Below, in pieces: positions 37,001 to 48,500 of a DNA stretch of 64,000 nucleotides (positions within the stretch are counted from its first letter, which is position 1; every line of letters begins with the position of its first letter). The notes under the pieces were generated by a model. It did not search any database and was not told where the DNA came from. It saw only the letters and a program-made list of their open reading frames with translations. The position numbers and the translations under genes were made by a program. The stretch comes from Brachionus koreanus (Eukaryota; Rotifera; Eurotatoria; Ploima; Brachionidae), in contig PJRA01000160.1 in NCBI GenBank assembly GCA_016987375.1, positions 1,906,858 through 1,970,857 of the forward strand, given 5' to 3'.

Positions 37001-40000
37001 ATTAGACTTAACACTCATAAGCTTTGAATGAAATTAAAAATTTTAATCAAATTTATATGCTAAAATTTGATCAATCATTATTTAAAAATTAGCTTTGTTT
37101 ACTTGATTTTATTAATGGCCACTTCAATTAGATTTTGTGATAAGCTCACGGTAAGTAAAGTCTACTTGAGTTTTTCTTTTTTTATGATTGAACTGAAAGT
37201 TTATGAGCAACTTAATCAAAACTCACGCACGTTCTCTAAGTAAATTTTAACTAAATAAATTTATTGTTAAAATTTTTCATAATTGAAAGCACGATTAAAA
37301 TAAATTCTATTTGTTTTGGTTGCATCGTTTCAAAACGATGCGATAAGGCTTTTTTAGGTCACAAAGGCTGAGGTATATTAAATTATTTTGCCAAGTGACG
37401 AATTGAGTTCTTAAATAAGATGTCTTAATATTTAAATATAAACTTATTCTTATCTTTTTTCCCAAAGATAAAAAATATAGATAAGCAGATAGTAATATGA
37501 GCTAATAGAAGAAAAGCGATTTTCTTCTAAGTTTAATTTATTAACCTAAGTCAACAAAAAATACAACAGAAAAGTGTAAAAATGGGCAATACAAATAGTA
37601 GTGAAGACTTATCTTTTTTAAAATCGTCTTATTCGACACTGAATTTGAATCGAAAATTCAATTTGTATACCAATACCAACAAAATAAGCAGGTCTAGTTT
37701 AAATGACAATAAAACAAGAAGAAAAAAATCTGCTTCAACTACATCGCTATCAAGTTTAGGTACTAAAAACTTGACCAGTGTTAATACTAGGAATTTAAAA
37801 TGGTTTTATTTTGGTATATTATTTAAACTATTCATTTCTTGTTATTTTTTTGTTTTATAAGAATTAATTTTTAAAATTTTAGTACAAAAAGGTTATTCAG
37901 TGGTTGAATTATCTCGTATTAACGGATCGCAATTTGGTCTTACTATAGCCGGTGAGTATTTTTCTTAAACTGTTTTCCTAAAATAAGAATAATATGTGGA
38001 AAAATATATTTATTTTTTTATTAAAAGCATTTTATCTTATTTGAAAAATTTTTGAACATTTGAACATAAAATAATTCAAGTTAACACAATTAATTTTATT
38101 TTTTTGCTCAAATTCAATACAAATAAAACAACTAAACTCTTTGAAGAAAATCAATTTATTTTTCGATTATGCAAAAGGCTATTAAGATTCTTAAAATTTT
38201 ACTTTTTCAATGAATAAAATTACGCAGTATTTAAACTAAATTGTACGAATAAAATTCTAATATTTAGTTTCAGAAGCTAACAAAAACAAAAAAAAAGCTA
38301 AAAAAAAAGGTCAATTTTACCAACTAGAAAATCTCAAACCTAGCTATTTAAAATGCTTCAATTAGTTGTTTGTTTAAATATTCAAAAATAAAATTTAATA
38401 AGCTAATTCTAAACCTAATCCTAATCCTATTTGAGCACTTGAGCTAAAAAAATAAAATTTTAAATTGTGTTTTCAATAATTTTATTTGTTTTTTTGTTGT
38501 GTAAAAAAGAATAATTCACTTTTTTTAAGCATATTTTTAATAATTTTTAATAATTTTCAAAATTTCAAATTTACTTTTTTTTTTAAATTAAGGAGGTACT
38601 GATAAAGACAGTAGGCCAAGAATTTGTGATCTCAAACCTGGAAGCATAGCGCATAGGTATTAAAAAATAGCATTATTAAAGATTTCCATAATTAAAACAT
38701 TTTTCTAGATGTGATGAATTACAAATTGGTGACATGATTATCTCAATAAACAACATCAGAACTCAAGGACTTAAACATGAAGAAATAATAGATCTCATTA
38801 AAAATGCAGGAGACTCATTGCGTCTTGAATTTGAATACAATTTGCCTCCTTGGCGTAAATCATTTTAAAATCTAATAAGCTAATTAAACTAATTAATATT
38901 TATCTAGCAATACATCCTCACCATGCCGTCAGATCTAATACTGTTCATATTCAACTCGAAAAAGAAAATAATTCATACGGCTTCACAATTAGAGGAGGAT
39001 GTGATGAAGATCAAATTAAGTCTCGACCACTTATTGTAACTAATATACGAGCAGGAGGTCCTTCGGATAGAGAAGGAACTCTAAAAATAGGTGATCGAAT
39101 ATTAGCTATAAATGGAATAAACGTTGCCAGTGCTAGTTTAAATGACGCTTATTATATCTTAAAGCAATGTAAAGGCCTAACTTTGTTCTTGATTGAGTAT
39201 GATTCAGCAATAGTTGATTCAATTAAAAATTCAAATGGTCCTTTATTAATTGAAATAGAAAAGTCTCCGGGTTCGTCAATTGGTATAAAGTTATGTGCGG
39301 GTAAATCAAATAGTGGAAAAATAAATCAAATCTTGGTAGAAAGTGTTAAACCAGCTAGCATTGCCGATCGATGTGGAGCCATCTACGTAGGGGATCAAAT
39401 TTTGTCCATTGACGATATTAGTTTTGAACATGTAACTTTGGCTGAAGCTAATCAAATATTAAAAAATTGTGTTGGTGAATTTTCGAGAGTTGAAATACTT
39501 CCCCTAAGCCAAATGCATGCAACAAAATCATTTAGTCAAATTAAAAGTAAGCCAAATTTATGTTAGATTGTAGTTTAATAATTTATTAACTTGGTAATCA
39601 ATAGTAAATTAAGAGCTAACATAGTTATTTTCTAATCATTTTATTTACTTCTATTAGTTTAGTTTGCAAATTTTTTTCTTGTATCTTATTTTTTTTAAAT
39701 TTTAAAGATATGAATAAATGCTTTTCAAATCAGAGTAGATTTAAATCAACCAACAATTTGAATTTATTCACAAGAAAAAATAAATTTAATCTAAACGAAG
39801 CCAAATCATTATTTAGCAGTCAAAATAATTTAATTTTAAAGAATAACCAGAATAGTTTGTTAAGCAGTGTTTTATATAACGCTTGGCTGCAAAAATATTC
39901 ACGAAAAAGAAATAATTCTATGAGTAAGTTATCTAGGTTTATTCTTAGCAAGCAAATATATACAAAATGCAAAATTTAGAAAAACAATATATTTTAAAAA

Positions 40001-43000
40001 TTGGTCAAGCTTGTTATTTTGTTTTCAAATTACTTTCTAAAAGTTTGATTACTTATTTTCTAAATATAGAAAAGAGTCATTTTAAAATATACTGAAAAAG
40101 TCATATTACATCAGTTTTATAAATAAAGGAACAATTCTTGATTTTCCTCTCCAAAATTTCTTTTCTTTTTTAAATTTAACAAAAAAAGATAGTTAAAATA
40201 AAAATTTAATTTGCCAAATTAAGGACAATTTTTTTATTTGCTTCTGATGACAATTATTAAAAAATGTGTTATTTCATTTAATTTACAACTGAGTTAAAAA
40301 AAAGTCTTTTTAAATTAAGTTTTTTTTCTGGTTATTGCATTACTTTATAAATAATTCTTCTTTCGTCGATTGTGTAATTTTTTAGCATAAATGTTGTAGC
40401 GTTAGCACACTTACATTTGGTAAAATTTTTAGTTCAAAAACGCTCTAAAGATCAATTAATAAGCTAAGGCAATTTTAAGTTTCTGATCAAAATTTAAAAA
40501 AAATTTCAAAAAATTTCTTAAATAAAATAATTAATACATGGGCACTTTTCTTTGTTTAATAAAGTATGCTTAGCCATCTTCATTAACATTAAATTTTAAC
40601 TTTGATAAAATGCTTTTGCAATTTATTTCAAAATTAAAGAATAATTTGAAAATGCTTAAAAAGATTATATTTGAGAATGATCATTTAATATAATGGTCAA
40701 TTTAATTTTGCCTTAGTTAAGTGAGTTTTGAAAATTTTCTCTAAATAATTTCAAGCAAAATTAATACGCAATAAATAATATTTATTTTTTTAAGCTTGAA
40801 TTTGAGAATTAAATAAACTATTATTAATTATTTACTAGTAAATTAACTTGATGGTTAATAATTTCTTAAATTCTTTTACTTTCATTTTTCAGTGCTTTTA
40901 ATTTGCTAAATAACATATAATGATAATCTTTGTTATTTATAAGGTTATATTGATAACGTCAAGTATTTAATTGATTTGAACAAAGATTATCGTCTTGCTG
41001 AAATGAGAAAATTTGGTAACAATATTTTAAATTGCCTTTTAAAATTTGCTTGCTTGATATGTGCTGTAAATAATTTAATCATTGTTAAAAAAAGGTTCGA
41101 TAAATTCATGTAGCACTCCCTTAAATACAAACTTGGTTTGCCATTCGGATATTGTTGAATTTAACCTTACAGCCGATGAAAATGGAACATTTGGCTTTAC
41201 TTTACAAGGACCTGGAGTTATCATGCCGGCTACAAATGAAGGAATTCACAGTTTTCCGTTATACCCTGTGGTGGGCTACATAGAACCAAATAGTCCAGCA
41301 GAAAAATCGGGCATTATGCAACCCGGAGACAGAATTCTTGCAGTAAATGGTCGTTCATTAGAAAGCTTACCTCTAGACGATGCAAGACAAATAATTAAAG
41401 AATCTGGTCTTCAACTCAATTTAGAAATAGAATTTGATGTTGCTGATGCTATAATGCTTACGAGTGGCATTTTTCAGGTTAAGTTGCTAAAGAAAAGTCT
41501 TGACCTTGGTATTTCAGTTGCCTGTAAATTTTTTGCATCAATTTATTTTCTAGATTAAAGTATTATAATTTTATTATTTTAGATCCTAAATTTTGGAAAA
41601 CAGAAAATTATCCGTTTATAAGTGAAATTAAAAAAGGAAGTGTTGCGTACAGAAGTGGAATGCTACAGCATGGAGACCAAATATTGTTTATTGATAATTA
41701 TTCTTTAAGAAACAAATCTCTGAGTGAAGTTAATCAACTTCTTAAATCAACTGATGAGATCGTTAAACTAAAAATCAAAAAAGACGAGAATTTTTCAGGT
41801 AAATGTAAATCTTTTTAAAAAATTTTTACTTTGAATAAAATTTTTTTGTTGTAGTAATAATAATCCAAAATATTTTATCAGAAATTTATTTTTGATTTGA
41901 TCCATAAGTTAATCGAAAATCATAATTTCTTTAATTTTCAATTTTAAATTTAAACTATTATCGTTAAATTTCGGATTAAATTAAAGAAAGAAAATTTAAA
42001 AATTCTATTTTTTTGTTTAACTTTAACATTTTTTTGTAATAATATTTTTAATTTTTTAAAATACTTTTATTTTTATTATCAAACAAAGAACTCAACTATA
42101 ATTATTAATTTTTTTATTAGAAGAAAGTGCTGATGACAAAACAGTTGTATATACAGTGGAAATGCAAAGAAATGGTGGCCCATTAGGTATTACTATTTCG
42201 GGAAGTGATGACATATTTGAGCCAATGTATGTTTCTGGCTTGACTGAGGGTGGTCTCGCAGAGAGGACTAATGCTATTCATGTGGGAGATGTGATACTGG
42301 CAATAAATAATGTTTCCCTTAGGGGAAAATCTCTCACTGAAGCAATTGAGTTGCTTCAGAATGCTGATGATTCGGTCACTCTAAAAATATCACGAAAGTT
42401 ACAGAATAATTCTCGTAACGAAGAATATCTATCTAACAGAAATCTAAAAAATTCCCAAGCTTTTAAAATACAACATGGGCGAAATTCTGAAATGACAGAT
42501 AATATTTACAATAATGAAGCAAATTCTGACTTGAAAAAATCTCTCCAATATCGTAAAATAATTATTTTTTTGAACAAAAACAAAATCTTAATTTTTCTTT
42601 AAGTTCCTTTTCCTTTAGACATGACCAATTTTATTAGGAATCCAAATCACCAATCGAATAGTCAAAACAGTATTGTAAAGCAAAAGCTAAATAATCAGTA
42701 CTTGGAGAGTTTGAAAAAAAAAGCTACAAGCTTCGACAGTATTAACGCAGTCGAGCGTGAGCTAGATGAAGTTCTCAAAGATTTAGAACTGAATAGCCAA
42801 GATTTAAATGAACAACTAGAAGAAAACGAATTTCAATCAAATAGCATAATTGAGCTACCGATAACCATTCAAAAAAATATAAAAATAGAAACAAGTTCTT
42901 CTTCTTCAAATAGTAGTTCTTCACCATCGGCTTCGCTAAACAAAAGCAGTAATAGCAACAATTCAATTAAATGGACTCCTGAAAGCAATGATAGCTATTG

Positions 43001-44808
43001 TCGTCATTTAAAAAATTCTGAATTTGTTAAAGATCAGTCAAGTGAATTGTTTATTGACGATCTAAATTTAAATCCTAAATCTCGCCAAAACATTATATCA
43101 ACATATGAGCTATGCACAGAATGTTTTGAAGACAATCTCATGATTCCAGCTGATCAAAATAGTTATAGGAATAGCATTAAATACTGCAGAAATAAACATT
43201 TTCAAAATTTAAATGACTACATGAACAAATCTTCTTCACCGATAGGATTTATGAAGGAAAGCAAAAACATAAGCCAACCGATGGTCACCTCATCAACTAC
43301 TGTGTATAACCAAGTTAATCCGATAAGATTTTCAAGTTCGTATTCGAATCAAGATTTGTCCAAATTAAATAGATCAAATCATTGTGATAATCAAAACAGG
43401 TCAAGATCGTCTCTTAACCAAGCGGAATCAATAAATGATAATTTCAGTCGAAACAGTTCAATCAGATCAACAAATGGCAATATCATTAGCCAAAAAGTAT
43501 TCTCGATTGGGCAGCCTAATGGAAGTATTAGATCAGGTGAACATTCTCCAAGTCCAAAGTCGACCGATTCTAAAAGTAGTTTTTTTAAGATAAATTAAAT
43601 ACGCAAAGCATCATATTTTTGATAGTCTAGTTACATTTAAAGTTGATCAAATTAAATTAAAACAAATCTTTATAGATCTTCTGCAAAATCTATCCAAATT
43701 GATTGCGATTTATTTTATTTAGTGAAATTTTATACAGTGACATATAATAATTTGGACAGATTTTGTAGACTTTTGCAGCAGTAATACAACAATTGGTTCT
43801 CTTATTTTCATTTGCAGAACAAATTTTTGACTTTTAGAACATAGGTTATAAATATTTTTACTTTTCATATTGGAAATTATGTATGAAATTTCAAATTGTA
43901 GTTTTTATAGGTTTTAATTAAAACCAAAATAAAATCATTTCAATATTAATTTTCTTTTGCGCTTTATTCGAAAATTTAAAATATGTGTGTAAATGAAATT
44001 ATCCAATTTTTTCACCTTATTTTAGACGAAGAAAAACTTGATAAATTGCCACCTGTTCCACCATCAGCATGGTCCACAAATTCCTCATTTAGAAGACGAA
44101 ATCAACCAAATTACTCATCAAATAATCGATTAAAAAAATCAAATAGCAATACAAATAGAAACACGTTTTCTAACGAATTGTCAGATAATTTAAGAGACGA
44201 CAATGGTGATAATGATATATCAAATGAAGTTAAATTAAGCGCATTTAAAAATAATTTTGAGCTAACTATTCGAGAAAGTGAAGAAGAACAAGAAACAAAT
44301 AGTAGCTATTGTTCAAATAGCAGAAACTATGATAACATTAATCAAAATGAAGATAATCTACAAGATGATAAAATTGAAATCACTCTTACAAGGGATAAAA
44401 ATCAAAACGATTTTGGTTTAAGTGTAAGTGATAGTCTTCATGGTAATGGCATTTTTGTGAACAGAATAAAAAATGGCTCAAGTGCTGAACGTAATTTTTT
44501 TATAAAACCAAAAACAAAAATTTATAAGGTAAATTAAAAATTTTTTAAATTAAGTAAAAAAAATCTATCACAATTTTAAATTATAGGTCAACAATTATGA
44601 TTTCACAAAAATTGATATTAACCAAGCTTTGAAAATTCTTTCAAATGAGCAGCTTAACAGCAATTCTTTATTGAAATTAGTTGTATCAAATAAACCAAAA
44701 AATGTAATATTAAACGAAGAGAGACAATTAAATCACAATATAGAAGAAAAATTAAATTCAATTCATAACCCATATGGAACAAATTCAAGTCGGGCAACAG
44801 CTCTATGA
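34090..44808 (+). CDS. GRIP1: Glutamate receptor-interacting protein (GRIP) homologue, seven PDZ domains, complete
   Basis: Fourteen exons in phase: 34090-34177, 34481-34639, 37883-37951, 38593-38656, 38709-38854, 38908-39546, 39708-39923, 40944-41015, 41095-41523, 41583-41798, 42121-42552, 42619-43536, 44026-44528 and 44587-44808. The product is 1,390 residues; vertebrate GRIP1 has about 1,130. Seven PDZ domains lie at about 86-170, 187-270, 284-372, 503-592, 602-690, 709-795 and 1264-1345. Binding loops in order: [48 protein letters not shown] and FGLSVSDS. The 3-3-1 spacing with long linkers is the GRIP arrangement, and [28 protein letters not shown] and [10 protein letters not shown] text matches GRIP. 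GRIPs are scaffolds that bind AMPA receptor tails, ephrins and kinesin. The end of exon 12 is uncertain (43536 or 43575; both keep phase 1). A second first exon lies at 37582. Confidence 0.93.
37322..37341. repeat. 20-bp palindrome upstream of GRIP alternative exon
   Basis: GCATCGTTT and AAACGATGC arms are separated by 2 bp, 241 bp upstream of the ATG of the alternative first exon. The motif is GC-richer than its surroundings and could be a dimeric protein-binding site. This is inference only. Confidence 0.4.
37582..37813 (+). CDS. GRIP1: Alternative first exon of GRIP with myristoylation-type start
   Basis: ATG opens [13 protein letters not shown], which fits the N-myristoylation pattern (Gly2, Ser6, Ser7). 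The exon ends in phase 1, either at 37813 (GTATAT donor) or at 37759 (GTACTA donor). Both join the phase-1 acceptor of the PDZ1 exon at 37883, only 69 or 123 nt downstream. The upstream route (34090 plus 34481 exons) ends in the same phase, so two N-termini can feed the same body. Vertebrate GRIP1 likewise has alternative N-termini, one of them palmitoylated. Confidence 0.7.
43675..43870. repeat. Imperfect foldback and shared repeat in GRIP intron 12
   Basis: CTGCAAAATCTATCCAAATT (about 43681-43700) pairs imperfectly with AATTTGGACAGATTTTGTAG (about 43751-43770). Just downstream, AGAACAAATTTTTGA with GTTAT and TTTACTTTT nearby (about 43817-43867) recurs in EXOC5 intron 7, so this is a dispersed repeat family. 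Confidence 0.45.
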
Positions 44809-45335
44809 AACAAAAAATTGAAATTTGTGATAAATAAAGTGTAAAAAATTAATTAATCTATAAATTTTTTTAAAAATGTTTTTGTTATAAAATTTGTACC
44901 TAATTTTTCTAATTTTATAATAAATATTACAAATAACAATAAAATAAAATATTTCAAAGATTTTCAAGATTATAAAACAAGATTATTGATTTTTTAAAAA
45001 TTATCTTCAGACATTATTCATACAAATATTATATTGTTTTATAAGAACGAAGGATTCGAATTGGAAATAGAATAATTGAAATATAAATTGAAAAAACTGA
45101 ATTTAATTTATAATTTTTAATTGTAAATTTTTCGGACTAGACAAAGTTAATTTTGAAAATTAAAATTTTGTTTTCAAAAAGCTATAAAAAAAATTCAGAT
45201 GTAAAAATGTTCAAGACACTCAAAAATATTTTAAGTGGATAAAACAGATAAGTTAAGTGAATCTAAAAAGTAAAATTGATAAAAATGAATTGATAGTTAA
45301 AACTATCAAAAAATTTAATCAGCAAAAATCAAATA
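44809..45335. other. GRIP 3' flank up to the duplication boundary
   Basis: AT-rich. An AATAAA poly(A) signal at 44833-44838 follows the GRIP stop by 24 nt. No gene seen. Confidence 0.65.
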
Positions 45336-45380
45336 TAAAATTTGGACTTTTCATATCTTATCAAAAAAAAAGTATCTGAA

Positions 45381-45388
45381 TATAAATA
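45381..45388 (+). promoter_or_regulatory. TATA box of lipid transfer protein copy B
   Basis: TATAAATA, 125 nt upstream of the ATG at 45513, with flanks nearly identical to copy A. It sits only 45 bp inside the duplication edge, so any enhancer further upstream was not copied. Confidence 0.5.
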
Positions 45389-45512
45389 TGAACGATTTAA
45401 ACAGATTCTACATCAAAAAAAATTATTTCAAGTCAAAATTAGTATAAAAAAAAACATTCAATTAGAATAGGCTAAGTATTTTTAAAATTTTGACCAAATT
45501 AAGTGCAAAAAA

Positions 45513-48500
45513 ATGATGGGAAATAGAAAATATTTCCTATTTGTTGTTTGCTTTTACTTATTACAATCAACATTGTCGCTACCTTTGGCTGATTCAAATG
45601 TAAATGATGAGTTTTGTACTGGTGATGATTTCCTGCGCTATGAAAATGGAAAAGAATATTCATACGAGTATAACACACAAACGGACTTGTGGATAAACGA
45701 TGTTTCAGAAGAGTCTAGATCAAAAGTTGAATTGAAAGCTCGAGTATTCGTTCGCAGTGTACGACCATGTTTGTATTTGTTGAGATTGGAAGATGCTAGT
45801 CTAACTGGTGAATCAATTGATGCAAACAATGTCCAAAGTGTTTTGCAAAATCTCAACGACTTTTCAGTTCAATTTAGACTAAATTCGAAAGGAGAATTGG
45901 ATCAAAATGTTGACTTTTCTGAAGGAGATTCAGCATGGTCAAGAAACATTAAGCGTGGTATATTGAGTGTTTTACAAGTTAAATCGACAAAAGCATTGCG
46001 CGATTTGGATCAATCAAGTGAATCAAATAGCGGAGTAAAATCGGCGGTTGTTTATGAAACAGATGTACTAGGTCGTTGTAGAACAACCTATGTAAGCAAT
46101 GCAGATTCCTCAATTTCAAAAAAAAAGTCACTTCACAGATGTACTTTGAATGAAAATAGTAAAACCAGTGCCATTCAGTATGTGCCTTATAAAAGCATTC
46201 CGGTAGGTTTTCGGTGATTTTCTAAAAGAAATTTCATTAGTAATTTTTAATTATTTAACAAAAAAAGGAATTTTATCAAGCAAGATTGTTTGTTGAAACA
46301 TACAATTGTGAAATACAAGTTAAAAACAGCATTGTTCATCATGTTAGTTGTGATGAGCATTCAACATACAAGGTTGGTTCTAGAGGTGACAAAGGTGCTC
46401 AAGCTGTTGTTAGACAATCACTTAGATACTTGAGTACATCAAATGGCTATGATAGACGAGCCCAAGGGCCTTTTGAAACACACAATATTCGATTTGAATA
46501 CACTGACAAATCATTAGATGATATGGAATTCAAAAATTTTGCCATTGACACATATTTGAATGATTTGTGTTCAAGAGTTAATGATGGCCAAGGTCTTGAA
46601 AATGAACATTCAAACAATTTCAGAGCTCTTGTTAATAGTGTTGAATCAAAGTCAAATGATCAATTGTACAATTTGTATAAATCAAGCAAAGCTAAATGTA
46701 GTTTGGCTGGTTTGACTGTTTCGCAAAGTTTGGTTTATGCTAATTCAGAGAATGCATTCGAAACTGTTTTGAGATTGTTGGATGAGAATGCATTTGATGA
46801 TCAGCGTTTGATAAACGAATATCCAGTATTGACTGCCTTGGCAAGATTACAAGAGCCAGGATTGAATTTTTTGACAAGATTAAAAACATATTTGCAATCA
46901 AAGACAACTGATTTTGCCTATTTGAATAAATTGTATTTGGTCTATTCGTCATTGGTTAAGTCTTATTGCGACAAAAATCAATGTGATCAAAGATTACTGG
47001 TAATTTTTTATTTATCTTCTAAATTAAAACAAATAGATTGAGAAAAATTTTATTAAAATTACTATATCATAATTTTCTCATACTTTAATTTATATGTTAT
47101 TTAATTTATTTAGTTTAATTGTTTTTTTTTTCAAAGGATAATTTCAGTTCATTATTTGCAAATAATCTTGGAACTAATTGTGCTGACTCTGCGAAAAAAC
47201 AATTGGTAACCTCATCATTAAAGGCTATTGGAAATATAGGCTATTTGAGCAATGTAAACATATTGACTCAATGTGCATTAAACAGTGAGAATAATCTAGA
47301 AACTAGAGTATCAGCTATTCAGTCTTTTAGACGATTTGATCCAAATACAATTATAAATGCTCAAGGTTTGATAGATTTGCTTAAGAATACAAACGAAGAT
47401 ACTGAATTGAGAATAAATGCTTTTCAAATATTGGTCAAATGTATTGATACTGAACGATTTCAACAATTTGCTCGTAGTTCCCTAAGTGATTTGTTGCTCA
47501 AAGAAAATGACATTCAAGTAAGGAAAAACAAAATACTTTTAATTAAGGAAAAAACTAGAAAATTAAAAGTTTTTCTTAAAAAAAAAATTAAGTAAAATAT
47601 TTTATTTTTCAAGTTTTTCACATATGTTGTTGATTATGCAAGAGAGCATGGCTTGACCATTTTACTAAATCCAATAATGTCTAATCCTGAATTGAAAGAA
47701 AGATTTTCGGTCAATTTTAAAGAATTGTCTTGGAACAATTTTAAATATAGATATTCTCTTGGCAGAGATGGTGCACTTGAATTGGACACATCTGTCATAT
47801 ATGTTAGCGATAGATCATTCATACCAAGAAGCATCCGACTAAACGCAACACTTCATATGTTCGGAATGTCTGTCAATTTTGCTGATATTACACTGAGAAC
47901 CGAAGGATTAGAAGATGTTTTGAAGGCAGTCATTATTGACAAGTTATCATCAGAGCAATTGCTAAAACATTTAATGTCACAACCAGAGCAAATAATTGAT
48001 ATTGTTCAAACTATTGCTGATAAGGTATTTTATCATTTTTTTTGAATTGATAAATGTGAAAAAATTTATACTTTACTATTTTAATTAAAAAGCTTAAATA
48101 TACAAAAGACAAGCCATTCATGTCAGTTTTAATTCGTGTATATGGATCAGATGTTTTCTATTCTGAATTAGACAGTATTAGTAAATTGAAGCGTTTGTCT
48201 GACTTTGTAAGAAATCCACGTGAATATTTGCTCTATTCTCAAGTAAACACAATTAAAAACATGTTTTTGATTGACTCAAGAGTTCGACAACCATTGATGA
48301 ATGGCTTTGAATTCAATACATTCATGGATACTACATTTGGTTTGTTGTTGATTAAAAAAAGCTCCAAATCAGATTCAAACGAAGTGAGAAATTTTAAAAT
48401 AGACAATTTTTATAGGTATTTTTTTCATTTCTTTCTTCAATATTTTTTTTGTTAAACTTAAATTAAATCTCTCATTTTTCATAGTGCATCATTGGCTGTA

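Noticed and set aside
47634..47834. Antisense open frames kept in both copies (also at 24224-24424 and similar pairs)
   Set aside because: They are shadows of the coding strand. Conservation between copies is explained by the recent duplication.
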